This document shows positions 40,978 through 50,586 of a DNA stretch of 64,000 nt, piece after piece. Origin of the DNA: Blattabacterium cuenoti (GTDB lineage Bacteria; Bacteroidota; Bacteroidia; Flavobacteriales; Blattabacteriaceae); the NCBI RefSeq assembly GCF_014252055.1, contig NZ_CP059208.1, positions 445,297 to 509,296 of the forward strand, read 5' to 3'. The notes under the pieces were generated by a model. That model did not search any database. It saw only the letters and a program-made list of their open reading frames with translations, and was not told the DNA's origin. How positions within the stretch are numbered: the stretch's first letter is position 1; each line of letters opens with the position of its first letter. Position numbers and translations under genes: made by a program.

Positions 40978-42132
40978 TTATTTCCTAATTTTTTGCAGAG
41001 CTTCTATTAATAAATCTATATCCTTTTTTTCATTAAAAATTCCAAAAGATATTCTTATTGGCATCATTTTATTTAATAAAGATTCACTTGTAATAGATTT
41101 AATTACATGAGACATTTTTTTTACATTGCTATCACAGGAACTTCCTCTGGAAACTGAAACTCCCATTAAGTCTAAATGAAAGTATAATAAATGATCTTTT
41201 TTTGTTGGAAATAAGAAATTTAGTATAGTTGGAATACTTTTTTCAAATGAAGATGAAAATCCATTAAAAATGATATCTGGAATTATTTTTTTTAACTCTG
41301 ATATACAATAGTATTTTAATTTTTTTATTTTATTTAAATGATTTTTAAAATCAAAAGAATTCAATTTCAAAGCTTCTGAAAGACCTATTATTCCATAAAT
41401 ATTTTCTGTTCCTGAACGTATTCCATATTCCTGGAAACCTCCACTAATAAAAGGTTTCATTTTTTTAATAATTTCTTTTCTTGCAAAAAGAAAACCTATA
41501 CCTTTAGGACCATAAAATTTATGTGCACTAGCAGTTACAAAATCAAAACAATTTTTTTTCATGTCAATAGGAAAATTTCCAATAAACTGAATTGTATCTG
41601 AATGAAAATACGCATTGTATTTTTTACATAAAAAAAAAGCTTTTTTCACATCTAATAGATTTCCTATTTCATTATTAGCGTACATTAAACTTACAAGTGT
41701 TTTAAAAGAAGAATTCTTTTTTAATAATTCTTCCATATGGTTAAAATCTATTCCCCCTTTTTCCTTTAATTGAATAAAATTTACTATTATTTTATACCTC
41801 TGAGATAGATCTAATACTGTTTGTAAAACAGAAGAATGCTCTAATGGAGAAGTTAATATGTGTTTTATATTCAAATCTAATATAGAAGATTTTAATATAA
41901 TATTATTAGCTTCTGTTCCACTAGAAGTAAAAATTATTTCGGAAGGCGTAGCATTGATTATTTTTGCTATGTTTATTCTAGATTCTTCTATTATAGAACG
42001 TGCTTTCCTTCCATAACTATGATGAGTTGATGAAGGATTTCCAAATGAATATTTTAATGTATCTACTATAACTTTTATAACTTCACTCCTTATAGGAGTT
42101 GTAGCTGCATTATCCAAATAAGATCGTATCAT
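40978..42132 (-). CDS. iscS: Cysteine desulfurase (IscS/NifS class V aminotransferase family)
   Basis: PLP enzyme that takes sulfur from cysteine for Fe-S clusters and thio-modified tRNA. LDNAATTPI at the N-terminus, the GTEANN segment, the PLP lysine in TASAHKFYGPKGIGFL and the persulfide cysteine in SRGSSCDSN are present. This short-loop arrangement with the Cys in a flexible segment fits group I (IscS/NifS) and not SufS. Length 384 is normal. No iscU or other cluster-assembly gene is adjacent. It is divergent from rny across 227 bases. Confidence 0.93.
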   Translation of the reverse strand: MIRSYLDNAATTPIRSEVIKVIVDTLKYSFGNPSSTHHSYGRKARSIIEESRINIAKIINATPSEIIFTSSGTEANNIILKSSILDLNIKHILTSPLEHSSVLQTVLDLSQRYKIIVNFIQLKEKGGIDFNHMEELLKKNSSFKTLVSLMYANNEIGNLLDVKKAFFLCKKYNAYFHSDTIQFIGNFPIDMKKNCFDFVTASAHKFYGPKGIGFLFARKEIIKKMKPFISGGFQEYGIRSGTENIYGIIGLSEALKLNSFDFKNHLNKIKKLKYYCISELKKIIPDIIFNGFSSSFEKSIPTILNFLFPTKKDHLLYFHLDLMGVSVSRGSSCDSNVKKMSHVIKSITSESLLNKMMPIRISFGIFNEKKDIDLLIEALQKIRK

Positions 42133-42153
42133 TAATATTTAGATTTTTATGTA

Positions 42154-42161
42154 CAAATATA
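42154..42161 (-). promoter_or_regulatory. Possible -7 element (TATATTTG) of the cysteine desulfurase gene
   Basis: Minus-strand TATATTTG 22 bases before the ATG gives a plausible short leader; no TTTG is seen at the right distance upstream. On the plus strand of the same 227-base gap, TAATTTTG (42214-42221) and TATTTTTG (42305-42312) are equally partial candidates for rny. Confidence 0.35.
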
Positions 42162-42359
42162 TAATGTATTCAAATTCTGTTTTTTAAAAATATATTTTAA
42201 TACCCCTCATCTTTAATTTTGTATATTTATTGATTGTTTATCTTCTTTTTCTTTATTCAGAGAAATCTTTATAACATAAAACTTTATTAAGAATTTTTGA
42301 TCAGTATTTTTGTTTTAAAAATGTTATTAAAATGTCTATTTTATTTTTATTTAAATTGA

Positions 42360-43937
42360 GTGAATATGAAAATAAATGTTGGATTTTCGGTCCTAATGGG
42401 GTTCTTGATAGGAATTATTACATGTTATTTTTTTGGAAAAAAAACCATATTAAAAAAATATATTCAATTATTAGATAAAGCTAATATACAAGCAAAAAAC
42501 ATTATAAACAATGCAGAGAAAGAAGGTGAAAACGTAAAAAAAAATAAAGTGTTACAAGCTAAAGGAAAATTTTTAGAATTAAAATGTAAACATGAAAAGG
42601 AAGTTCATCTTAGAGAAAAAAAGATAATTGATATAGAAAATCAAACAAAAAAAAAAGAAAATAGACTTTCTAAAGAAATAGAAATTTATTTTAAAAAAAA
42701 CAATCGTCTAGAAAATCAAATATATGACTATGAAAATAAATATAAAATTCTTCAAACTAAACAAGAAGAATTTAAAAAAATGCATACTAAACAAGTAGAA
42801 TTACTTGAAAAAATATCTAATTATTCTTCTGAAGAAGCTAAAAGTGAATTGATAAAAATACTTAAAAATGAAGCTAAAACAAAGACTAAATCTTATATAC
42901 AAAGTATTATAGAAGAATCACAAATAACTGCAAAAATGGAAGCAAAAAAAATAGTCATTCAAGCTATTCAAAGAATAGGAACAGAACAAGCCGTAGAAAA
43001 TGCTGTATCTATTTTTAATATAGAATCAGATGATGTTAAAGGGAGAATCATAGGAAGAGAAGGAAGAAACATAAGAGCCTTGGAAAAGGCTACAGGGGTA
43101 GAAATTATTGTAGATGATACACCAGAAGCCATTCTTTTATCTTGTTTTAATCCTATAAGAAGAGAAGTTGCTAGACTTTCTCTTCAAAAATTAGTAATAG
43201 ATGGCCGTATACATCCAGCAAGAATAGAAGAAATAGTAGAAAAAACAGAAAAACAGGTAGAGGAAGAAGTAGTTGAAATAGGAAAAAAAAACATAATAGA
43301 TCTAGGAATTCATAAAATTCATCCAGAATTAATTAAAATGATAGGAAGAATGAAGTATAGATCTTCTTATGGTCAAAATCTATTACAACATTCTCGTGAA
43401 GTAGCACACTTAGCAGGAATATTAGCTTCTGAATTAGGATTAAATGCAAAATTAGCAAAACGCGCAGGATTATTGCATGATATTGGTAAAGTTCCTGAAA
43501 ATGAATCAGAATTACCTCATGCTATTTTAGGAATGCAATGGGCAGAAAAATATGGAGAAAATGTTGAAATATGTAATGCTATTGGATCTCATCATGATGA
43601 AATAGAAATGAAAGTGTTAATATCTCCTATAGTACAAGTTTCAGATTCTATAAGTGGGGCACGTCCAGGAGTTAGAAGAAATTCTTTTGAATCTTATTCA
43701 AAAAGATTGAAGAGTTTGGAAGATATAGCAATTAGTTTTTACGGTGTAAATAAAGCATTTGCTATACAAGCAGGAAGAGAATTACGTGTTTTAGTCGAAA
43801 GTGATAAAATTGATGATAATAAAGCTTTTCAATTATCTTTCGATATCACAGAAAAAATAAAAAATGAGATGACATATCCTGGTCAAATAAAAGTAACAGT
43901 GATCAGAGAAACAAGAGCCGTACAAATAGCTAGATAA
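42360..43937 (+). CDS. rny: Ribonuclease Y
   Basis: Membrane-anchored endoribonuclease that initiates mRNA decay. A single N-terminal helix (about 9-27, [16 protein letters not shown]) is followed by a long lysine/glutamate-rich coiled coil to about residue 180, a KH domain ([21 protein letters not shown]) and an HD domain with [10 protein letters not shown] and [12 protein letters not shown], the metal ligands. Length 525 is normal. The start is GTG at 42360 or ATG two codons on (42366); ATG may be more likely. It begins a run rny, DHS-like, lpdA. Confidence 0.95.
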   Translation: MNMKINVGFSVLMGFLIGIITCYFFGKKTILKKYIQLLDKANIQAKNIINNAEKEGENVKKNKVLQAKGKFLELKCKHEKEVHLREKKIIDIENQTKKKENRLSKEIEIYFKKNNRLENQIYDYENKYKILQTKQEEFKKMHTKQVELLEKISNYSSEEAKSELIKILKNEAKTKTKSYIQSIIEESQITAKMEAKKIVIQAIQRIGTEQAVENAVSIFNIESDDVKGRIIGREGRNIRALEKATGVEIIVDDTPEAILLSCFNPIRREVARLSLQKLVIDGRIHPARIEEIVEKTEKQVEEEVVEIGKKNIIDLGIHKIHPELIKMIGRMKYRSSYGQNLLQHSREVAHLAGILASELGLNAKLAKRAGLLHDIGKVPENESELPHAILGMQWAEKYGENVEICNAIGSHHDEIEMKVLISPIVQVSDSISGARPGVRRNSFESYSKRLKSLEDIAISFYGVNKAFAIQAGRELRVLVESDKIDDNKAFQLSFDITEKIKNEMTYPGQIKVTVIRETRAVQIAR

Positions 43938-43950
43938 AAAAATATGAAAT

Positions 43951-44925
43951 ATGAAAGAATCTCCTATTACTTCTTTTATTAACAAATACTTTCTTCATTT
44001 TAATGCTTTATCCTTATTGGAAGCAGCTAAATCCTATAAATCTCATATTCAAAAGAATGGAAAAATGATGCTAACTATAGCAGGTGCTATGAGTAGTTCA
44101 GAATTAGGAAAAATTTTAGCTGAAATGATAAGGAAAGATCAAGTACATATCATTTCGTGTACAGGGGCTAATTTAGAAGAAGATATATTAAATTTAATAG
44201 CTCATTCTCATTATAAAAAAATACCTAATTATAGAGATCTTACTCCAGATCAGGAAAAAGAAATTTTAAAAGAAGGTTATTGTAGAGTGACAGACACTTG
44301 TATTCCGGAAGAAGAGGCCTTTAAAAATCTTCAGAAACATATTTTAGATGTATGGAAAATTGCTCATAGAAGAAAAAAACGTTATTTTCCTCATGAATAC
44401 ATTTATCAATTATTATTAAAAAATGTTCTAGAACCATATTATGATATTGACCCAGAAAATAGTTGGGTATTAGCTGCAGCTAAAAAAAATTTACCTATGA
44501 TAGTTCCAGGATGGGAAGATAGTACTATAGGTAATATTTTTGCTTCTTGTTGCATAAAAAAAATGTTTTCTCCTTTTCTAGTTAAAAATGGAATCGAATA
44601 TATGATGTACTTAGCAAAATGGTATCAAGAAGAATCTAATAAACATAAGATAGGTTTTTTTCAAATTGGTGGAGGAATATCAGGTGATTTTCCCATTTGC
44701 GTTGTCCCTATGTTGTCTCAAGATATAGGAGATAAATCAATTCCTTTTTGGTCTTATTTTTGCCAAATATCTGATTCTACTACAAGTTATGGTTCTTATT
44801 CTGGAGCAATTCCAAATGAAAAAATAACCTGGGGAAAGTTGGATAAAAATACTCCAAAATTCATTATTGAATCAGACGCAACCATTGTTGCTCCATTAAT
44901 TTTTGCGTATGTATTAAATATGTAA
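43951..44925 (+). CDS. Deoxyhypusine-synthase-like protein
   Basis: Clear homologue of deoxyhypusine synthase, the NAD-dependent enzyme that in eukaryotes and archaea moves a butylamine group from spermidine to eIF5A. The Rossmann-like core contains LTIAGAMSSSELG and ISCTGANLEED; the active-site block SGAIPNEKITWGKL keeps the lysine (K296 here) that carries the imine intermediate in the human enzyme. Length 324 is normal. Bacteria lack eIF5A, so the substrate must differ; a polyamine such as homospermidine is one proposal for bacterial homologues (inference here). No polyamine gene is adjacent. It lies 13 bases after rny and 29 before lpdA. Confidence 0.88.
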   Translation: MKESPITSFINKYFLHFNALSLLEAAKSYKSHIQKNGKMMLTIAGAMSSSELGKILAEMIRKDQVHIISCTGANLEEDILNLIAHSHYKKIPNYRDLTPDQEKEILKEGYCRVTDTCIPEEEAFKNLQKHILDVWKIAHRRKKRYFPHEYIYQLLLKNVLEPYYDIDPENSWVLAAAKKNLPMIVPGWEDSTIGNIFASCCIKKMFSPFLVKNGIEYMMYLAKWYQEESNKHKIGFFQIGGGISGDFPICVVPMLSQDIGDKSIPFWSYFCQISDSTTSYGSYSGAIPNEKITWGKLDKNTPKFIIESDATIVAPLIFAYVLNM

Positions 44926-44954
44926 TTATGTAACTTTATAAACAAAAAATTAAT

Positions 44955-46376
44955 ATGAAAAATTACGATATTGTAGTCATAGGATCAGGTCCAGGAGGAT
45001 ATATTTCTGCTATTAGAGCTAGTCAATTAGGATTTAAAACTGCAATTGTAGAAAAATATGAAGAATTAGGAGGGACATGTTTAAATGTAGGATGTATTCC
45101 ATCTAAATCTCTTTTAGATTCTTCTAAATATTTTCTATTAGCCAAAAAAAATTATCATTTACATGGAATATCTTTTGAAAAGATTAGTCTAGATTTTGAT
45201 AAAATGATGAATAGAAAAAACAATATAATTAAAAATATAAATAATGGAGTTAAATATTTATTAAATAAAAATAAGGTAGATGTTTATCAAGGGATAGCGT
45301 CGTTTATAAATAAAAACACTCTTTCTGTAAAGAAAATAAAATCATTATATGAAAAAAATAAAATAAATTTTAAATTTTGTATAATAGCCACTGGCTCTAA
45401 GCCTACATGTTTTCCATATATAAATTTTAGCCTGAAAAATAGGATTATATCTTCTACAGAAGCTCTTTCTTTAAAAGAAATTCCAAAAAAATTAATAATA
45501 ATTGGAGGAGGAGTCATTGGATTAGAAATAGGTTCTATATTTAACAGATTAGGAAGCGAAGTGCTAATCATAGAAGGAATGAATAGAATAATACCTGGTA
45601 TGGATTTTTCTCTAAGTGAAGAAATGAAGAAAATATTAGAAAAATCCTCTATTAAAATAATAACTTCTTTATCCATTAACAATATTGTTACAGAAAATAA
45701 TGAAAAAGTAGCTATTCTAGCTAAAGATAAAAATGGAAAAGAAATAAAATTTACAGGAGATTATTGTCTTCTATGTATCGGTAGAATTCCTAATACAGAA
45801 AATTTAGGATTAGAAAACATAGGAATAAAAAAGAATGAAAAAGGATTTATTATAGTTAATCATCATTTGCAATCTAGTGTTCATAATAATATATATGCTG
45901 TAGGAGATGTTATAGGTGGAAAGATGTTAGCACATAAAGCAGAATATGAGGGATTACATGTAGTAGAACATATAGCAGGACAAAAACCTAACATTATTAA
46001 TTATGATTTAATTCCTTCAGTAATTTATACGTATCCTGAAGTAGCCAGCGTTGGAAAAACAGAATATGAGATAAAAAATGAAAAAATAGAATATAACATA
46101 GGGTTTTTCCCAATGAAGGTATTAGGTAGGGCCAAAACAAGTGGATGTACAGATGGATTTTTGAAAATGATTTCTCATAAAAAAACAGATAAAATATTAG
46201 GGGTTCATATAATATCGGATCACGCATCAGATATGATAATGGAAGCAACTGTTGCTATGGAATTCTATTCCTCTTCTGAGGATATATATAGAATATGTCA
46301 TCCTCATCCTACTTATAGCGAAGCATTTAAAGAAGTTTCTTTGTTAAATTTTGAAAATAGATCTATACATCTGTAA
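44955..46376 (+). CDS. lpdA: Dihydrolipoyl dehydrogenase (E3)
   Basis: Flavoprotein that reoxidises lipoyl groups in pyruvate and 2-oxoglutarate dehydrogenase and in the glycine cleavage system, giving NADH. The N-terminal FAD loop is GSGPGGY (10-16), the redox disulfide is GGTCLNVGCIP (C42, C47), the NAD-binding loop is IIGGGVIGLEIGS, the second FAD motif is IYAVGDV and the catalytic His-Glu pair is in HPHPTYSE. Length 473 is normal. gcvT lies at 129 in the same window. Confidence 0.97.
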   Translation: MKNYDIVVIGSGPGGYISAIRASQLGFKTAIVEKYEELGGTCLNVGCIPSKSLLDSSKYFLLAKKNYHLHGISFEKISLDFDKMMNRKNNIIKNINNGVKYLLNKNKVDVYQGIASFINKNTLSVKKIKSLYEKNKINFKFCIIATGSKPTCFPYINFSLKNRIISSTEALSLKEIPKKLIIIGGGVIGLEIGSIFNRLGSEVLIIEGMNRIIPGMDFSLSEEMKKILEKSSIKIITSLSINNIVTENNEKVAILAKDKNGKEIKFTGDYCLLCIGRIPNTENLGLENIGIKKNEKGFIIVNHHLQSSVHNNIYAVGDVIGGKMLAHKAEYEGLHVVEHIAGQKPNIINYDLIPSVIYTYPEVASVGKTEYEIKNEKIEYNIGFFPMKVLGRAKTSGCTDGFLKMISHKKTDKILGVHIISDHASDMIMEATVAMEFYSSSEDIYRICHPHPTYSEAFKEVSLLNFENRSIHL

Positions 46377-46389
46377 GTAATGTTAAAAT

Positions 46390-46412
46390 AAATGGTATAA
46401 TTTTTACCATTT
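46390..46412. terminator. Terminator-like hairpin between lpdA and ung
   Basis: AAATGGTA and TACCATTT form a perfect 8-bp stem with a 7-base loop between the convergent lpdA and ung genes; the stem includes the ung stop codon. The T-run after the stem is short, so strength is uncertain. Confidence 0.45.
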
Positions 46413-47063
46413 TATGGGACATTTTCCTTTTTCATATAAAAAAATATTAGTTTTTATAAAGTGTTTAGACCCAAAAAATCCATGATATGCAGAAAAAGGA
46501 GAAGGATGTGATGTTTCTAAAACATAATGATCATTTAATTGATTAATAAATTTTTTTTTCATTTTTGCATGTTTTCCCCATAAAAGAAAAACAACATTTT
46601 TTTTATTTTCTGAAATAAAATGTATAATTCTATTTGTAAAAACTTCCCATCCTATTTCTTTATGAGATTTAGGGAATCCTTCTCTTACTGTCAAAATAGA
46701 ATTTAATAACAAAATACCTTGTATTGCCCAATGAACTAAAGATCCATTAGATGGTATTTCTTTATTATTAAAACAACTATTTACTTCTATGAAGATATTC
46801 CTTAATGAGGGAGGGATTTTGGTTCCATTTTGGACAGAAAAACAAAGTCCATCAGCTTGATTTTTATTGTAATATGGATCCTGACCTAGGATAACAACTT
46901 TTAATTTTTTTAAAGAACAATATTTGAAAGAAGAAAAAATATCTTCTTTTCTAGGAAAACATACAAAATTACTATACTCTTCTTTCAGTTTTTTTAATAA
47001 ATCATTAAAATATTTTTTTTTATATTCTTTTATAAAAAAAGAATTCCAAGTTAATTTCTCCAT
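46404..47063 (-). CDS. ung: Uracil-DNA glycosylase (family 1)
   Basis: Removes uracil from DNA, the first step of base-excision repair of deaminated cytosine. The water-activating motif GQDPYYNKNQADGLCFSV, the FLLWGKHAKMKK segment and HPSPFSAYHGF with the catalytic histidine are present. Length 219 is normal. It follows the ferredoxin gene by 23 bases on the same strand. Its retention is notable in a strongly AT-biased genome, where uncorrected C deamination would push the same way. Confidence 0.96.
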   Translation of the reverse strand: MEKLTWNSFFIKEYKKKYFNDLLKKLKEEYSNFVCFPRKEDIFSSFKYCSLKKLKVVILGQDPYYNKNQADGLCFSVQNGTKIPPSLRNIFIEVNSCFNNKEIPSNGSLVHWAIQGILLLNSILTVREGFPKSHKEIGWEVFTNRIIHFISENKKNVVFLLWGKHAKMKKKFINQLNDHYVLETSHPSPFSAYHGFFGSKHFIKTNIFLYEKGKCPIKW

Positions 47064-47086
47064 ATAAAAAAAAGTGAATTAATTAC

Positions 47087-47416
47087 TCATTTATGATGAG
47101 TATGCAATAAATTCTTTTTATTAATAAGTTCTTCTTTAGTTTCATACATATCAAGAATACAACAGTTTACTGGACATATCATAATGCATTGAGGTTCTTC
47201 ATAGAAACCAATACATTCTGTACATTTTTCTGAAACAATAAAATATGTATCCTTTTTTTTTGGTTTTTGTGGAATATTATAATCTTCATTTTTATGAAAC
47301 AAAGAATTTCCATCTGACATTTTCCATGTTTTTCCTCCTTCATAAATCGCATGATTAGGACATTCTGGTTCGCAAGCTCCACAATTAATACAATCTTCTG
47401 TTATCTTTATAGACAT
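47087..47416 (-). CDS. 2[4Fe-4S] ferredoxin
   Basis: Small electron carrier. The first cluster motif is C9-x2-C12-x2-C15-x3-C19 (CINCGACEPECP); the second is CTECIGFYEEPQCIMICP, with a longer spacing between its second and third cysteines as in the Azotobacter/Chromatium-like dicluster type. Length 109 reflects a loop between the two halves and a C-terminal tail. It is divergent from the acyl-CoA reductase gene with only 25 bases between, a pairing familiar in Bacteroidetes genomes (recalled, not checked). Redox partner unknown. Confidence 0.9.
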   Translation of the reverse strand: MSIKITEDCINCGACEPECPNHAIYEGGKTWKMSDGNSLFHKNEDYNIPQKPKKKDTYFIVSEKCTECIGFYEEPQCIMICPVNCCILDMYETKEELINKKNLLHTHHK

Positions 47417-47441
47417 AAAGAATTTTTTTTTAATTAAAATT

Positions 47442-48524
47442 ATGATTAAAACATTTGATAAAATAGGTAAAATTTTAAGAGAATTTAGGAAATTTTACAT
47501 AAATAAAAAATTAAATAATTCATTTTTTTCTAATAACGAAATAAAAAAATTCTTTCCTTCTATTAAAAAAATTATTCAAAGAATTTCTATCAATAATAGT
47601 TGGTTTCATATGGAAGATTTACTTTTAAGTATTGATCAATGGGGGAAGACACTTACAAGAAAAAACTTAGAATATTGGATAGATAAGCAATTTTATAAAA
47701 TAAATAATAATAAAAATAAAGAAAAAAACGTTCTTGTAATTATGCCTGGAAATATTCCACTAGCAGGATTTCACGATTTTTTGTGCGTTATTATATCTGG
47801 ATATAAAATAATAATTAAATTATCTCAAAAAGATAATTTATTGTTTCCTTTTTTATGTAAGATTATGAAACATATTAATCCAATGTTAAAGGATAAAATT
47901 AAATTTACTGAAAATTTTTTTAAAGAAAAATATGACTATGTCATAGCCACTGGAAATAATAATACGGCTCGTTATTTTGAATATTATTTCAGAGAAAAGC
48001 CACTTCTATTACGTAATAATCGAACTTCGATAGCTATTTTACAAGGGGATGAGAAACAGGAAGATTTAATTTTTTTGAATAAAGATATACTTACTTATTC
48101 TGGAAGAGGATGTAGAAATATAGGAAAAATTTTTATCCCTTATAAATATAATATCAGTCATATATTGGATAAATCATATTTATATAAATATATTACAAGA
48201 AACAAAAAATATATGGATAATTACAAATATTATCTATCTATTTATAATATGAATAAAAAAATATGTATCAAAAACAATGATTTTCTCATTTTTAAAGAGG
48301 ATAAAAATTATTTTAGTCCAATATCAGTTGTTTATTATGAATATTATAAAAATTTAGATAAATTGAGAAAAAATATTATTAAAAATAAAAAACATCTACA
48401 ATGCATTGTAGCAAAAAATTTTCTCGAAGAGGAAATATGCTTCGGAGAAGCACAATTACCAAAATTAGAAGATTATGCAGATGGCATTAATACAATTCAA
48501 TTCTTATCTCGAAAAATAAAATAA
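47442..48524 (+). CDS. LuxC-family acyl-CoA reductase-like protein
   Basis: Resembles the LuxC acyl-CoA reductase family, aldehyde-dehydrogenase-like enzymes that reduce acyl-CoA or acyl groups to aldehydes. Visible features are VLVIMPGNIPLAGFHDFLCV (nucleotide-binding start of the fold), VIATGNNNTARYFEYYFREKP, LLRNNRTSIAIL and YSGRGCRNIGKIFIP with the probable catalytic cysteine C224. Length 360 is near the Bacteroidetes form. No luxD/E or fatty-aldehyde pathway is visible. The last 21 bases overlap the convergent ribD. The true substrate is unknown; retention in a small genome suggests an essential use. Confidence 0.82.
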   Translation: MIKTFDKIGKILREFRKFYINKKLNNSFFSNNEIKKFFPSIKKIIQRISINNSWFHMEDLLLSIDQWGKTLTRKNLEYWIDKQFYKINNNKNKEKNVLVIMPGNIPLAGFHDFLCVIISGYKIIIKLSQKDNLLFPFLCKIMKHINPMLKDKIKFTENFFKEKYDYVIATGNNNTARYFEYYFREKPLLLRNNRTSIAILQGDEKQEDLIFLNKDILTYSGRGCRNIGKIFIPYKYNISHILDKSYLYKYITRNKKYMDNYKYYLSIYNMNKKICIKNNDFLIFKEDKNYFSPISVVYYEYYKNLDKLRKNIIKNKKHLQCIVAKNFLEEEICFGEAQLPKLEDYADGINTIQFLSRKIK

Positions 48525-49535
48525 TATATCTTTTCCAATATTTACACTTTTTAACATTTTTCCTTTTATTATAGGAGATTCTATGCCGCATTTTAATGTT
48601 GTATTACATACAAAAACCCTACATTCATCCCACATATTTTCTTTTATGAAATTTTCTAATGTATTTTTTCCACCTTCTACAATCAGAGATTGTATGTTTC
48701 TTCTATATAATTGATTTAATATATTCTTTATTAGTTCTTTTTTAAAGGAGAGGCAAATATATTCTATATTTTTTTTATTTTTTTTATTTTTTTCTGTAAA
48801 AATAATAGTTTTTTGAGTTCCATCTAAAACAAAGTATGAATCAGGTATATTTAATTTTTTATCGATAAAAATCCTTACTGGATTTTTTCCATCCCACTTT
48901 CTAACATTTAGTTTTGGATTGTCGTTTAATACAGTTTTTTTTCCAACTAAAATGCTATCCTCTTCGGATCTCCATTTATGATTTAGTTGTCTAGCGTTTT
49001 CTCCACTTATCCATTTATTTTTTCTATTTGAGGAATATATAAATCCATCATTACTTTGAGCCCATTTTAGTATAATATAAGGCCTGTTTTTTTTATGAAA
49101 AGTGAAAAAACGTTTATTCAGAACCAAGCATTGATCTTCTAAAAAATTTTCTACTACTTTTATTCCATTATTTATAAGTTTTTTTATTCCTAGACCATTT
49201 ACTTTTTGATATGGATCTCTGATCCCTATTACAACTATCGGTATTTTCTTTTTGATGATTAAATCAACGCAAGGAGATGTTTTTCCAAAATGAATACATG
49301 GTTCTAATGTTACATATAGTGTAGAATTAACAAATGAATTATTGTCCTTAATTTTATTGATAGCTTCAACTTCAGCATGGTTCATTCCAAATTTATAATG
49401 CCAACCTTCCGATATAACAACTCCGTTTTTTTCTATAACACATCCAACCATGGGATTAGGGGAAGTTGTCCCTAATCCATTTCTAGCTAATTGTATAGCT
49501 CTCTCCATAAAAATTTTTTTTAAGGAGAATTCCAT
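48504..49535 (-). CDS. ribD: Bifunctional riboflavin deaminase-reductase
   Basis: Catalyses deamination and then ribose reduction of the pyrimidine intermediate in riboflavin synthesis. The N-terminal deaminase has the zinc motif NHAEVEA and LEPCIHFGKTSPC; the C-terminal reductase begins at NRPYIILKWAQSNDGFI and contains GENARQLNHKWRSEEDSILVGKKTVL and LIVEGGKNTLENF. Reading could begin at ATG 49544 or 49535; the latter fits Bacteroidetes homologues (343 residues), and both overlap the end of aroE. It is the last gene of the tRNA-Val-rpsU-aroE-ribD run. Confidence 0.95.
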   Translation of the reverse strand: MEFSLKKIFMERAIQLARNGLGTTSPNPMVGCVIEKNGVVISEGWHYKFGMNHAEVEAINKIKDNNSFVNSTLYVTLEPCIHFGKTSPCVDLIIKKKIPIVVIGIRDPYQKVNGLGIKKLINNGIKVVENFLEDQCLVLNKRFFTFHKKNRPYIILKWAQSNDGFIYSSNRKNKWISGENARQLNHKWRSEEDSILVGKKTVLNDNPKLNVRKWDGKNPVRIFIDKKLNIPDSYFVLDGTQKTIIFTEKNKKNKKNIEYICLSFKKELIKNILNQLYRRNIQSLIVEGGKNTLENFIKENMWDECRVFVCNTTLKCGIESPIIKGKMLKSVNIGKDILFYFSR

Positions 49536-50290
49536 ATTTTCCATGATTCATTTGCTTGAATATTCAACATTTCTAATCCATTTCTTATAAAAGCTCCTTT
49601 TTTTTCTGCTTTTTTTAAAAATAAACTTTTATTAGGATTATATACCAAATCATAAAAATAATGTTTTTTAGAAATAAATTGATAAGGAACGAGAGGACAA
49701 GAGTTAATATTTGGATACGTTCCAACCGGGGTACAATTAATAATAATTTTATGAGTTTCCAGTATATCTTTATTTAAATCATCATAGGATAAAAAATATT
49801 TTCTTTTTCTTCTAGATACGAATTGATAGGATATTCCTAAATTTTTTAAAACAAAAGATATAGTTTTAGAAACACTTCCAGTTCCTAGAATTAAAGCATT
49901 TGGATTTTTTTCATGAAAAAATTTCATATCCTTTTCAAAAGATAATTGAAAACCAATAATATCTGTATTGTATCCAATGATCTTTTTTTTCCTAATAATT
50001 TTTACAACATTTACGGATCCTATTTCTTTTGCTTCTGCAGTTATTTCTGTTAAAAAATTAATGATACTAGTTTTGTAAGGTATTGTTACATTGCACCCTA
50101 TCAAATAAGGAATTCTAAAAATAGATGAGACTTTTTCTATTTTTTCAATATCAAAAATCTTATAATCTACATTAGATAGAGATTCTTTTTTAAATTTTTC
50201 CAAAAAAAAATTTCTTGAAAAAGAATAGCCTATATTTTTACCAATTAACCCAAATATAATTTTATTATCAGTAGTTTTTTTTACCATCAT
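49520..50290 (-). CDS. aroE: Shikimate dehydrogenase
   Basis: NADPH-dependent reduction of 3-dehydroshikimate. The substrate site has GYSFSRNFF (SxS-type motif) and VTIPYKTSI with the catalytic lysine; GYNTDIIGF contributes the catalytic Asp, ILGTGSVSKTISF is the cofactor loop and INCTPVGTYPN is a family hallmark. Length 256 is at the short end. It overlaps ribD. With aroC at 4373 it shows two steps of the shikimate route in this window. Confidence 0.95.
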   Translation of the reverse strand: MMVKKTTDNKIIFGLIGKNIGYSFSRNFFLEKFKKESLSNVDYKIFDIEKIEKVSSIFRIPYLIGCNVTIPYKTSIINFLTEITAEAKEIGSVNVVKIIRKKKIIGYNTDIIGFQLSFEKDMKFFHEKNPNALILGTGSVSKTISFVLKNLGISYQFVSRRKRKYFLSYDDLNKDILETHKIIINCTPVGTYPNINSCPLVPYQFISKKHYFYDLVYNPNKSLFLKKAEKKGAFIRNGLEMLNIQANESWKIWNSP

Positions 50291-50326
50291 AAAAACATAA
50301 AAAAAGTAAATCTTATTTATTCATTT

Positions 50327-50524
50327 TTATTCATCATTCTTTGATCTCATTTTTTCTCTATATTTAGCTCTCAGAATTTCATTTCTTCTTCCTTCAGAAG
50401 GTTTTACATATTGTTGTTTTTCTCTAAACTCTTTGAGAACTCTAGTTTTATCAAATTTTTTTTTACATTTTTTTAATGCTTTATCAATAGACTCACCTTC
50501 TCTTACTATAGTGATTAAAATCAT
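50327..50524 (-). CDS. rpsU: 30S ribosomal protein S21 (bS21)
   Basis: Small basic 30S protein near the anti-Shine-Dalgarno end of 16S rRNA. EGESIDKALKKCKKKFDKTRVLKEFREKQ is the family pattern, followed by a basic tail (RNEILRAKYREKMRSK). The 65-residue length is normal. In Bacteroidetes S21 is among proteins thought to occlude the anti-SD, in keeping with the lack of SD sequences here. It sits 62 bases after tRNA-Val(GAC). Confidence 0.93.
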   Translation of the reverse strand: MILITIVREGESIDKALKKCKKKFDKTRVLKEFREKQQYVKPSEGRRNEILRAKYREKMRSKNDE

Positions 50525-50586
50525 ATTTATATTTTATTTAATTTTTATATAAATAACAAAATTAAAGTAAAATAATTGAAGAAATG

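Noticed and set aside
45287-45682. Minus-strand frame of 131 codons inside lpdA
   Set aside because: Shadow of lpdA; no independent features.
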